Source of the DNA: a virus
Direction: 5' to 3' (one strand)
Length of the DNA: 62,221 bases
Virus record (IMG/VR): IMGVR_UViG_3300001419_000005
Coordinates: 91 to 62,311 of that record
Shown: piece after piece, positions 19,966 to 27,846 of the stretch
Layout: every line of letters starts with the position of its first letter
Numbering within the stretch: position 1 is the first letter of the stretch
Program-made: the position numbers and the translations under genes
The notes under the pieces: model-generated
The model's database searches: none
The model's input: only the letters and a program-made list of their open reading frames with translations
What the model was told of the DNA's origin: nothing

Positions 19966-21743
19966 CGTCCGAACCTCCGCTGCAACTTAGCGAGCGGGGA
20001 CTCGGCAGGCTGTGACACGTTCTTATACTTGTCGTGAGCCAACCGAACTGCGCCCGAAGCAGCTTCGCCCAGCAGCCAGATGCCGCGTTGCGAATCGTTC
20101 TTCATCATTTTCCAGGACTCGTCCAGCCTACGTTGCTTGGCAGCTTCCACTGCCTTGTCAACGTCCACGCCGAGCGACTCCTCAAAGTACTGAACCGTAG
20201 CGGCCAGTGCATCAATTCTATCGTCATGCGACAGGGCCCCGCGCTCTCGGTAGAGGCGAGTCATCTGACGCTGAGTCTCTTCCTGCTTGATAGAGCGGGG
20301 AGACATGACCAGGCGGTGGGCACCCATGACGGGCTCCATCGCGGCGAGGATACGTTCCTCCTTCTGGCCGAACACAGTGTAACCTTCGATACCAACCGGG
20401 CGGGGACACATCTCCCCAATGACCGGCCGGAGCAGGTTACCGAACATGCCGTCACCGAAGTTCTCTTCGTAACGGATCAGGTTCAGGTTAGGGTACTCGT
20501 TGACCACCTTAGCGATCTTCTTAAGGAAAGGAAGCTCATAGCCGCCTTCGTACCCAATACATTCGTGAATAAAAATATAGCCGTTACCAGCTGAGGCTAC
20601 CACCACAGCCGTCTCATCCCGACCGCGACCCGAGGGGTCGATCGTCATGACGGTCTGCTGGTAGTTCTTGTACTCGTTGCTGATGTACATAGGCTCGGTA
20701 ATGAAGTCGCCCTGCAGGCCGTAGGAGGTATACTCCTTGGTAGGCTTGCTGGACCACACGATCTTCTCTGGATGCACATCCTTGTCCAGGTCCACCACAA
20801 CCAGGTCGGCCAGCCGCAGCGGGAACTTGTCCGCATCAGCGAGGCTGGTGTCAAGGTTATAGTGCAGGGAATAGAGCGTAGGGCCGACCTTAAGGAGTCG
20901 GCTCTGGAGCAGCTCGTCGTCGAAACGCTCGGGTTGCGTCGCCTTCCCAATACCCAGGCCCTCAGCTTGGAGCTCGTAGATGAACTCGTCGCAGTCCTGG
21001 ATCTGCCCGAAGATGTCCGGATCGGGCATCACGGCAGGGAACTTGTGGCAGGCATAGGCTTCTCGCATCTTCTTATAGATAGACTCGGAGCTCTGGGGCG
21101 TACCCAGGATTCGGATGCCGCCACCCACGTTTCGGATCTGTTCGATTTCCCACACCTTATGCAGGAGCTTCTCTCGGGCCTCCGCCGTGTTGGCGTTGCC
21201 CTCAATCTCCACGTCATCCATGATGACCCAGTCAGCGTGACTACCCGTGATCTGACCAGAAATACCTCGTGCGAACACAGAGGCATCCTGACCGATGCGG
21301 GTACGCGATTCAACATTAAAACCAAATGCCGAGTCCTTGGTGTTAGGACCAGGAATCAGGTGAGCCAACTGAGGCACCAGCGCAATCGTGTTGCGAGTCA
21401 TTGAAATAAACTCAGTGGACTTGTTACCCGTGGCCGACAGAACCATGACCACCGTGTTGGGGTCACGGAGCAGGAGCCACGTGGTGAAGATCGACGTGAG
21501 CACAGACTTACCCGCACCACGTCCGGCCTGAAGCTGGAAGGACTCGGGGCCGTACTGCAGCCGATAGGCCATGGCATACTGAAGCCGCGTGGGCTCGCCC
21601 ATGCCGAGATACTTCATGGCGACGTACAGGAAGTTCCTGAAGTCCATCACCATGTCAGGGTCCACGTTAGAGGGGATCAGCTCAGGGTTAATCCTAAGCC
21701 AAGGCCGCTCTTCGTCGGGGACCATGTTTGATCGGTCGTACAT
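19962..21743 (-). CDS. terL: Terminase large subunit (gp19-like)
   Basis: A 593-residue packaging motor, close to T7 gp19 (586 residues). The ATPase domain shows a Walker A loop QAGRGAGKS (72-80), coupling motif LSATG (101-105) and Walker B VIMDDVE (172-178). The C-terminal nuclease half shows MTIDPSGRGRDETA with the first catalytic Asp and a late SHDDRIDAL. It docks on the portal, pumps DNA into the prohead and cuts at the end. The ATG has AAGGAGATTAT before it. It is preceded by the small subunit, with an intergenic hairpin between. Confidence 0.95.
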   Translation of the reverse strand: MYDRSNMVPDEERPWLRINPELIPSNVDPDMVMDFRNFLYVAMKYLGMGEPTRLQYAMAYRLQYGPESFQLQAGRGAGKSVLTSIFTTWLLLRDPNTVVMVLSATGNKSTEFISMTRNTIALVPQLAHLIPGPNTKDSAFGFNVESRTRIGQDASVFARGISGQITGSHADWVIMDDVEIEGNANTAEAREKLLHKVWEIEQIRNVGGGIRILGTPQSSESIYKKMREAYACHKFPAVMPDPDIFGQIQDCDEFIYELQAEGLGIGKATQPERFDDELLQSRLLKVGPTLYSLHYNLDTSLADADKFPLRLADLVVVDLDKDVHPEKIVWSSKPTKEYTSYGLQGDFITEPMYISNEYKNYQQTVMTIDPSGRGRDETAVVVASAGNGYIFIHECIGYEGGYELPFLKKIAKVVNEYPNLNLIRYEENFGDGMFGNLLRPVIGEMCPRPVGIEGYTVFGQKEERILAAMEPVMGAHRLVMSPRSIKQEETQRQMTRLYRERGALSHDDRIDALAATVQYFEESLGVDVDKAVEAAKQRRLDESWKMMKNDSQRGIWLLGEAASGAVRLAHDKYKNVSQPAESPLAKLQRRFGR

Positions 21744-21766
21744 ATAATCTCCTTGTTAAAAGGCGG

Positions 21767-21786
21767 GAGCCCCCGGTAGGAGGCCC
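21767..21786 (-). other. Intergenic hairpin, TACC-loop family
   Basis: An 8-bp stem with a TACC loop in the transcript between the small and large terminase genes. Two of its pairs are G-U and exist only in minus-strand RNA. Same family as 15234, 30955 and 32853. Confidence 0.5.
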
Positions 21787-21792
21787 TCGCTA

Positions 21793-22005
21793 TTAGTTAC
21801 CAAACTTAAACGGCATGTCAATCTTGTCTGCAGCAGCATCAATAGCTTCCACGTCCAGGTTATCAACAGCGGCCTGATTATCAGTAATAACGCCGCGCAC
21901 CACCTGGTACAGACCGGGCGTGCACTTCTCTGGATCCTGAAGATCCCTCATCAACGTATCGATCAAGGTGTCGTTCAGTTCCTGAATCTTATTTTTTCTT
22001 GCCAT
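21793..22005 (-). CDS. Terminase small subunit-like (gp18-like)
   Basis: A 70-residue helical protein (MARKNKIQELNDTLIDTL...) directly upstream of the large terminase. T7 gp18 is 89 residues and has the same position and the same look: a leading helix with ELNDTLIDTL-type repeats, then a short stretch ending near a 'VVRGVITDN' helix. It would recognise concatemeric DNA for packaging. AAGGAAGC lies upstream of the ATG. Assignment is by position, size and general resemblance. Confidence 0.7.
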   Translation of the reverse strand: MARKNKIQELNDTLIDTLMRDLQDPEKCTPGLYQVVRGVITDNQAAVDNLDVEAIDAAADKIDMPFKFGN

Positions 22006-22067
22006 GCATAGCTTCCTTTTTAGCAGCCCTTGCTTCTGCTGGCCTCACGCGAGGCAGCTGCTTTAGA

Positions 22068-22277
22068 TTAGGAGTCTTTTTCTTTTGACTTCTCAAGCAG
22101 AGTAATCCTTGTTTCATGGTGTTGAATATGGTTTCGAATATCGTGGATACTTCGCCGATTGGTATCTGTTTCCTTGATAACATTATCCAGCTTATTTTCA
22201 ATAGCCGGAATCTTCCATACCCTCATTAGCACAAAGCCCACCATCCCTGTAATCAGATACAGGAAATATTCAATCAT
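22068..22277 (-). CDS. Small membrane-anchored coiled-coil protein, candidate spanin or holin partner
   Basis: A 69-residue protein with one N-terminal membrane helix (about residues 4-22, MIEYFLYLITGMVGFVLM) followed by a charged coiled coil (ENKLDNVIKETDTNRRSIHDIRNH...). The ATG at 22277 has a strong AGGAGGAAG site, so I choose it over an ATG five codons earlier. The layout is like inner-membrane spanins or small holin accessories, and it sits beside another membrane protein and a secreted protein. Direct proof of a lysis role is lacking. Confidence 0.6.
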   Translation of the reverse strand: MIEYFLYLITGMVGFVLMRVWKIPAIENKLDNVIKETDTNRRSIHDIRNHIQHHETRITLLEKSKEKDS

Positions 22278-22295
22278 TACTTCCTCCTGCATCGT

Positions 22296-22703
22296 CTACC
22301 TCCCTCGCGCGATCGAAGACCCGCCAAGATAGAAGCCAACAGCGGCCAGCAAAGCAGCACGCAGCTCAGGCAGTACAACAATGCCAGTAAGGCGATCCCA
22401 GCCTCCCGTGAAGAGTCCGAGGAAGTCCCAAGGGGCTCGCTCGGACTCGACGAAGGTGGGCATTCCAATGAGTCCACCGATGAAGGGGGCGATAGCCACG
22501 ACCCAGAGGACTGTGAAGACGAGCACCCGACGGCCGATATGAGAACCACGCACAGCAGCGCGATCAGCGGAATCGTCAGCCACAGTTTGCTTCTGCAGCA
22601 GCATCTCGGTAGTCTTCTGCTGGTTCTCAATGGACGTAGCCATAAAACGAAAGATGAAGCCCGCAAGGCCACCACCCAACATACTGATAAGTTCCAAACT
22701 CAT
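22296..22703 (-). CDS. Three-helix membrane protein, candidate holin
   Basis: A 135-residue protein with about three hydrophobic segments: near residues 4-20, 60-85 (VLVFTVLWVVAIAPFIGGLIG) and 112-130 (ALLAAVGFYLGGSS). A charged Gln/Lys stretch lies between the first two. It overlaps the upstream secreted-protease gene by ATGA, which also fixes the start at 22703. Size, topology and position between the fibre genes and the terminase, where T7 holin lies, suggest a holin. No holin signature motif was recognised. Confidence 0.55.
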   Translation of the reverse strand: MSLELISMLGGGLAGFIFRFMATSIENQQKTTEMLLQKQTVADDSADRAAVRGSHIGRRVLVFTVLWVVAIAPFIGGLIGMPTFVESERAPWDFLGLFTGGWDRLTGIVVLPELRAALLAAVGFYLGGSSIARGR

Positions 22704-23323
22704 CGCAAAATCCAATCTTTGTTAAAAGGTCTAAACCACCAATCCGTTGTATCTCGCATCTCCCAACCTCCGTTGGTGACGCCAATCCAGCCGTCCGTAC
22801 CGTGAGCTTCTTGCACGAGGTTCAACCATGCGTTAAAAGCCTCACCGTAGAATCCTGCATTGTCGAGAACGCGGACAAGGTGCTTTTGAAAATTAGTCGT
22901 ATCACATCCGATATGTACGGGCGGCTCAGGGTCCCAAGTGCAGAACGCTGCATGAAACCAAACCGCCCCGTTTTCAGCGATAAGTTTGTGATCGCCCGCG
23001 AGCCACATAATGGCTGCCGCAGACCATGCACCTACTTCGCTCCCCGCGATAGTTACCAATCGAGGATGAGCTTCCATTCTCCAATAGAGCTCAAGTCCAG
23101 CATAGGCGTGGCCGCCGCCGCTGTCAATGGTCAGGAGGATCACACGGTTGCCAGCTCTCGAGGAGAGAAGCTCCCAAAGCATGACATCCGTAGGATCAAC
23201 AGTACCGATATAACGAGCGGAGACGCTTGCGCTGTCCTCGTCCGTAACCTCGAACCAACCTGCTCCCGCAGACGAGCATAGCGATGCAACGAGCACCGCA
23301 GCTCCCATCAAAAAGTTTCTCAT
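22700..23323 (-). CDS. Secreted ClpP/SDH-fold serine protease-like protein
   Basis: A 207-residue protein with a clear Sec signal peptide (MRNFLMGAAVLVASLCSSAGA, cleavage after about residue 21). The mature part has the ClpP/crotonase-like order: an oxyanion segment TIDSGGGHAYAG (65-76), a nucleophile candidate Ser101 in GAWSAAAIMWLAG and a His124 in VWFHAAF. Cys128 and Cys140 could form a disulfide. This layout resembles periplasmic ClpP-class proteins, not cytosolic prohead proteases. The ATG at 23323 has AAGGATATT upstream. It leads a cassette with two membrane proteins, following a strong hairpin, so a role in envelope breakdown or exclusion is suggested but not shown. Confidence 0.65.
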   Translation of the reverse strand: MRNFLMGAAVLVASLCSSAGAGWFEVTDEDSASVSARYIGTVDPTDVMLWELLSSRAGNRVILLTIDSGGGHAYAGLELYWRMEAHPRLVTIAGSEVGAWSAAAIMWLAGDHKLIAENGAVWFHAAFCTWDPEPPVHIGCDTTNFQKHLVRVLDNAGFYGEAFNAWLNLVQEAHGTDGWIGVTNGGWEMRDTTDWWFRPFNKDWILR

Positions 23324-23377
23324 GGTAATATCCTTTTTCTTTCTGGTATGTAAACTACTTGTTAAATTTTTAAAGAA

Positions 23378-23409
23378 GGGACCGGGGGACACAGCTGACC
23401 CCCGGCCCC
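23378..23409 (-). terminator. Strong hairpin between fibre and lysis-like cassette
   Basis: In minus-strand RNA an 11-bp stem (GGGGCCGGGGG with CCCCCGGTCCC, one G-U) closes a ten-base loop and is followed by TTCTTTAAAAATTT. This is the most terminator-like structure between the fibre genes and the membrane/protease cassette, and could set a lower level for the latter. Confidence 0.6.
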
Positions 23410-23410
23410 A

Positions 23411-23479
23411 CTATGATAAGTTCCGACGCTGCGTGTGCCCGTGCATGGGCTGACAGCACTGCATGAAAAGCGTAACCAT
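23411..23479 (-). CDS. Possible 22-codon peptide before the hairpin
   Basis: ATG at 23479 to TAG at 23411 encodes MVTLFMQCCQPMHGHTQRRN and two more residues, ending just before the 23378-23409 hairpin. GGAG lies 11 bases upstream, which is loose spacing. It may be a leader peptide or chance; listed because it fills an otherwise empty 140-base gap. Confidence 0.2.
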   Translation of the reverse strand: MVTLFMQCCQPMHGHTQRRNLS

Positions 23480-23536
23480 TATGGCGTTCGCTCCACGACA
23501 GCTGCTACAGCAGCAAGATCGGTCCTAAGGTTCAAA

Positions 23537-25642
23537 TTAAATTCCACCCCAAGTCGGGAATCCGTTAGGCTCGGGGATAGTCTCTGCGGGATACAGGGTA
23601 TACCAGTTATCCGGCAGGTTGTTAGCGACAGCTAGGGTAAAGCTATTAGCCCATCTGTGACCCACCTTACCGCCATCCGACGCCCCAGTTGCGGCGCCGC
23701 CGATCTGGTTCAGGTTAGCCCAATCAAAGTAGCTAGGCTGGTCAGCTCCTCCTGGAGTAAGCACAGTATTGTTGACTGTATCTGACGTAGCATATGGGCC
23801 GCCAACCGTAATAATATTACCTACGGTATTAGTTGCGACATAGCCGAGGCCTACGTCCTCCTTAGTAGTAGTCCAGTCACCGCAAAGGTTATTTGTGATG
23901 TACTTAGTCTCAGCATACCGAGAAGGATAATAATCAAGTCGGTATGAGTTGCTTTGAGTACTAAGACCAGAATCTTCTTGGTTATGCAAGATCGTGTTAT
24001 TTCTAACGCTTTGGGTCTGAGTGTAAGGAACTCCGGGGGGATATGGACTACTATTAAAGGACACAGTAGCTTGACCGGACGGCACAATATCAGGCGCATA
24101 GTTATGGAGGACGAGATTGTTCTCGAACTTAAAGACTCCGCCTGCTCTGATCGCTCCTGAGTTTGGCCCGAATGCCTGATGGGAGAAAGCTCGCTGACAA
24201 TCAAGGAACAAGTTATGACGAACCGTAGCATTCATCCAAGCACCCTGATACAGGGAGCATCCCTGACCGTGATTGGCCGCGGGGATATTAAAGAAGTTAT
24301 CTTCAATCAGGGTATGAGCTACTGGGTCACCATTTTGGGCCGTAGTAAAGCCTTGAATCAGGACAGCAGAGCTCTTCGCTGTATTCCTAAACTGGTTCCG
24401 AACAATCTGAGATCCTTCAGAAGCAGAGATAGCCCGATACACAATATTATCAAACTTGCAATCCGCAACGTCAATCTTAGTGTCACTAGCTCCAATGAAG
24501 GAACCTGTACTAGTGTGGAAGATACAGTTGTTCATCGAGCTGGCCGAATTCGTTGGACCAGCGCACTGGTACATATAACCACCGCCTCCACAGTACCACT
24601 CAGTGCGGTTGAAGGTTGTGCTATTCGTACTACCCGTAAGATCTTCCCAAGTTTGGAAAGGAATGGGATACGAAACGTCAGTAAGTGTACTTTCCGCGTA
24701 AGGCTGGTAGAACAGCTTGCTCTGGCTGAGGTCAACAACATACTGACCATCTTCAGTCACAAGACTTTCGTCGCCTGTAATAGCGAAAGTAACATACCCA
24801 GCATAAATAAGGCCATCCTCCGCAAAGGTTACCGTACCGGTTCCCGAGTCATACGTGAAAGACGTTTCTGCGACAATGTTATTTGCCGAGAGGTACATCA
24901 TAGTCCACGACGCAGGATCGGTAGCGGCGTTGTACACAGCTTCAAAGGCAGCCTTATCAGCCGTATCCAGGATCTGAAATCCCGTAACAACACCGCTGTA
25001 CGTAACAATCGGATCTCCTTCAGCACCTGTACCGGAAGTCCAGGGCCAGGTATCTGAAGTATTATCAGGACCAGTTAGAGTACTGCTGGTGACTGAAGCC
25101 CAGTCGGGAACATTACAATGCACAATACCAGGGGTATTAGTCTGGTTAGCCTTAATAACTTCAATCCAATTTGAGTTGGCAGTCTGAGCTGCATACTTCA
25201 TACCCACGGGTGGCGTAGGCCACGCAGCGAGGAAGGGAGGCTCAGGTGCGTCTCCATCGAAGAGCTTAGTGTTACCGCTGAGGGTAACCCAAGAAATAGC
25301 ACCAAGCGAACTGAGATCTGATTCCTTCACAGCACCAAGCCCGGTAAAAGATATACCAAGCCCACCATTAATGATTCCGTCGTTTACAGTAAGAGAAGAC
25401 CCGGAGGAATTCTTAACTGACAACGAAGAACCGGAGGGGGCAGCTTGCGCCTCCGCGAGGGAGGGAGCAAAGGACTTACCGGCAAGATCAAGATTACCGC
25501 CATGGGTGGCGCTATCATCGACGAGAGCCTGCAAGTCGGCCATGGTTAGCTTTGCAACAGGACCATCATGCCCAATGGTTGTTCCATCGGCGGTAACGCT
25601 CCATGTTGTATAATCTAAAGTAAATCTATTGCGATTAGTCAT
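23537..25642 (-). CDS. Tail fibre/tailspike-like protein with beta-helix region
   Basis: A 701-residue protein. Its first 25 residues (MTNRNRFTLDYTTWSV, then TADGTTIG) closely resemble the start of the 27847-30924 protein, so they are probably a shared anchor to the tail. The middle (about 330-560) has short repeated turns such as NQFRNT, EDNFFNIP, RHNLFLDC and ENNLVLHN, the pattern of a right-handed parallel beta-helix found in tailspikes and polysaccharide lyases. Its ATG overlaps the previous stop as TAATG. A capsule or lipopolysaccharide-binding or degrading spike is the likely role; catalytic residues are not assigned. Confidence 0.65.
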   Translation of the reverse strand: MTNRNRFTLDYTTWSVTADGTTIGHDGPVAKLTMADLQALVDDSATHGGNLDLAGKSFAPSLAEAQAAPSGSSLSVKNSSGSSLTVNDGIINGGLGISFTGLGAVKESDLSSLGAISWVTLSGNTKLFDGDAPEPPFLAAWPTPPVGMKYAAQTANSNWIEVIKANQTNTPGIVHCNVPDWASVTSSTLTGPDNTSDTWPWTSGTGAEGDPIVTYSGVVTGFQILDTADKAAFEAVYNAATDPASWTMMYLSANNIVAETSFTYDSGTGTVTFAEDGLIYAGYVTFAITGDESLVTEDGQYVVDLSQSKLFYQPYAESTLTDVSYPIPFQTWEDLTGSTNSTTFNRTEWYCGGGGYMYQCAGPTNSASSMNNCIFHTSTGSFIGASDTKIDVADCKFDNIVYRAISASEGSQIVRNQFRNTAKSSAVLIQGFTTAQNGDPVAHTLIEDNFFNIPAANHGQGCSLYQGAWMNATVRHNLFLDCQRAFSHQAFGPNSGAIRAGGVFKFENNLVLHNYAPDIVPSGQATVSFNSSPYPPGVPYTQTQSVRNNTILHNQEDSGLSTQSNSYRLDYYPSRYAETKYITNNLCGDWTTTKEDVGLGYVATNTVGNIITVGGPYATSDTVNNTVLTPGGADQPSYFDWANLNQIGGAATGASDGGKVGHRWANSFTLAVANNLPDNWYTLYPAETIPEPNGFPTWGGI

Positions 25643-27777
25643 TAGGGCATATCTCCTGCAATGTAGAATTCCATTACAAGCGTAGTCGCCTCAGACCCCG
25701 ACGGAACGGTATCCGGCAAAGAAATGAAATTCATGTAGGGAGCCTGTGAATCTCCGATATAAGCCGGAGAATATTTTTCGGTGATATCAGTCACGGCGCC
25801 AACTGTTCTTGTCCACCTAATATCATATTCTTTCGTAAAGGCCAGACCGTCGTCGCTATTATTAGCCCAAACACCATGTTCAGCAGTCGCAGCATTGCCA
25901 TCCCAATATTCAGGGAAATCTTCCGCCATTGCTTCGCCGTATATCCAGCGGGGCTGTTCCCCGGCTGTAAGGAAGGGCCAAGAGTCTGGGGCCATCACCC
26001 ACTTTCCGACAGAGGTAGATCCGGTGTAATTACCAGAAGCATCGTACTGTAGAGTAACAGTCTGCTGGAGACCGGAAGCAGTGGCAGGCCGCGTCGTAAT
26101 ATTACCATTGGCTAGGTTTTGAATGTACTGATGGAACTGGGCGGCGGTAATCTCGTAGCCCAAGCCATCGGTCATTGAGCTCTGAACAGAACCGCTAATG
26201 CTAATAATCATACCAGCAGTATGGAGATCGTAAAGAACCTGCTTCATGGTCAGCCAGCCGTAGCCGAGCGAGTTGCCCGATCCGTCCTTGCCAATCAAGA
26301 TGTTCAGATCTCCTGCGTTGTTCCAACGGATCACACAGTGAATCTCTGTGGTCGCAGGATCCCAAGTGTTGGCGTTAGGTCCGACCGTAGCCGTTCCATC
26401 ACCAGCCGTGAGATTATAAATGGTAGTGTTTGCACTGACGACCAGAGGATCACCGTTCTCATCAAGACCACTATATCCCACGGAGTTCTTCCAGTACCCC
26501 ATGTAGGCCATGTCGGTATACGCTTCAGCATTCGCTCCGGTCAAGGGATCTCCATTAAGACCATAGGTCTCCATAGGAATTGCCTCGCCGTATGGCTTCA
26601 TACCGTAGCTATTGAACAGATCAATAAGACGGTCATCACCCGTAGTGAACGGGGGATTAGCACCATTGATACCACTACCGCCGGTAATCATGCCCTTGGT
26701 ATTCAAGAAGATCTTGGCACCGACATCGAGACCAACGGTGTCAAAGCCCATGCTGTAGAGACCAGCGAGCTCAGGAGCAAACCAGTTGTTGTAAGCCTCA
26801 TCAGAGGCCGAGTAACCTGGGTTCTGTTCATCAACATAATCAAAGCCAGTGCTTGCAAGGAAGCCCGGCGAGTTACCCGTTCCTGTCCAAGCGGGGTTAT
26901 GCCCGAGGAAGGTTCGGTCGTTTGTTTCCATATCAGCCGCATCATAGAACGCACGGTATCCGAAGTACACGCCCACTTCAGGGGTGCCACCTTCAGCCGT
27001 CACAAAATCCTTGGTTGCCTGAACCGCGTAGGACCAAGCTGCCTCGGAGTCGCCGGGCGTACCGCTGATCCCATCAACAGTGAACGGGCTCGAGGAAGTT
27101 ACCGCGGTGGTAATATCATCAGCGTCCTGGATATACTTTGCTTCAGTGAATCCCAAGCCTGTGTACGGGTTAGAGTTGTAGTACGGCTGGTTGCCCTGAT
27201 AGTTAGTAAAGCCAGCAATGTTCCAGTAGTGCATTCTTTCAAAACCACGTCCCGCCATAACAGCAGCGGTATCGTTAGCGTACTTAAGACGACCGTTGGT
27301 ATTAGGGTCGGACATATCCGATCCTGCAAGAGGTGTACGTCGATATAGATGACTATTAACGCCCCAGTGCATTCCTTCTGCATTTGTCGTAGAAGGAGCA
27401 ATAAGATCGCTCGTCGAAGAGTTACCGAAACCGAAGGCGGCAATAGGACGTCGGTCGACTGCAAAGTCATAGCCGACAAAGGTGGCGTTAGTTCCGGACC
27501 ACGTAATAGGGTTAAGGGAATCATCGTATGGTGTGGTGAAGCCCGCATCGGAGTAAGCCTCGATGTCGTAGAGCTTGCCCTCCACCATCGTGCTATAGTC
27601 CGTGATAGGGTTAGCGGAATCTCCGGTCTCAAAGACCTTGAGATAGATCTCACCACCACCAGAGGTGGCCGTCGTAAAGTCTTTCGAAAATAGGACCGCC
27701 GAGCCGTCAGCCTGAGCGGTCAAAGTGAACGTCACGCTTTCGCCCGCAGGCGTAGTAAATGTAAGTGAATTAGCCAT
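25642..27777 (-). CDS. Adhesion protein with barrel-like hydrolase-type region
   Basis: A 711-residue protein. The first 100 residues are beta-rich (MANSLTFTTPAGESVTFTL...). Residues about 115-560 alternate strands and helices with segments such as GFDTVGLDVGAKIF and LIDLFNSYGMKPYGEAIP, which look like beta-alpha units of a TIM barrel with an acidic residue at a strand end, as in many glycoside hydrolases. No family could be named. SD AAGGAG precedes the ATG. Lying between two beta-helix-type fibre proteins, it may be a surface-glycan-degrading spike; this is inferred from fold-like patterning only. Confidence 0.55.
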   Translation of the reverse strand: MANSLTFTTPAGESVTFTLTAQADGSAVLFSKDFTTATSGGGEIYLKVFETGDSANPITDYSTMVEGKLYDIEAYSDAGFTTPYDDSLNPITWSGTNATFVGYDFAVDRRPIAAFGFGNSSTSDLIAPSTTNAEGMHWGVNSHLYRRTPLAGSDMSDPNTNGRLKYANDTAAVMAGRGFERMHYWNIAGFTNYQGNQPYYNSNPYTGLGFTEAKYIQDADDITTAVTSSSPFTVDGISGTPGDSEAAWSYAVQATKDFVTAEGGTPEVGVYFGYRAFYDAADMETNDRTFLGHNPAWTGTGNSPGFLASTGFDYVDEQNPGYSASDEAYNNWFAPELAGLYSMGFDTVGLDVGAKIFLNTKGMITGGSGINGANPPFTTGDDRLIDLFNSYGMKPYGEAIPMETYGLNGDPLTGANAEAYTDMAYMGYWKNSVGYSGLDENGDPLVVSANTTIYNLTAGDGTATVGPNANTWDPATTEIHCVIRWNNAGDLNILIGKDGSGNSLGYGWLTMKQVLYDLHTAGMIISISGSVQSSMTDGLGYEITAAQFHQYIQNLANGNITTRPATASGLQQTVTLQYDASGNYTGSTSVGKWVMAPDSWPFLTAGEQPRWIYGEAMAEDFPEYWDGNAATAEHGVWANNSDDGLAFTKEYDIRWTRTVGAVTDITEKYSPAYIGDSQAPYMNFISLPDTVPSGSEATTLVMEFYIAGDMP

Positions 27778-27806
27778 TTGGCTCTCCTTGTAAAGTTAAT
27801 TAAAGT

Positions 27807-27834
27807 CCCCACCTCTCCGCTAAGAGAAGCGAGG
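27807..27834 (-). other. Intergenic hairpin
   Basis: An 11-bp stem (three G-U pairs in minus-strand RNA) with loop TTAGCG lies between two adhesion genes. Same class of transcript-specific hairpin as 40704-40731, which has loop TTAAGT. Confidence 0.5.
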
Positions 27835-27846
27835 GAAGGGTTAAGG

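Noticed and set aside
21989-22201. 70-codon frame ending in a basic peptide, overlapping the spanin-like and small terminase genes
   Set aside because: Mostly out of frame with supported genes and without its own SD; possibly a 42-residue basic peptide but not convincing.
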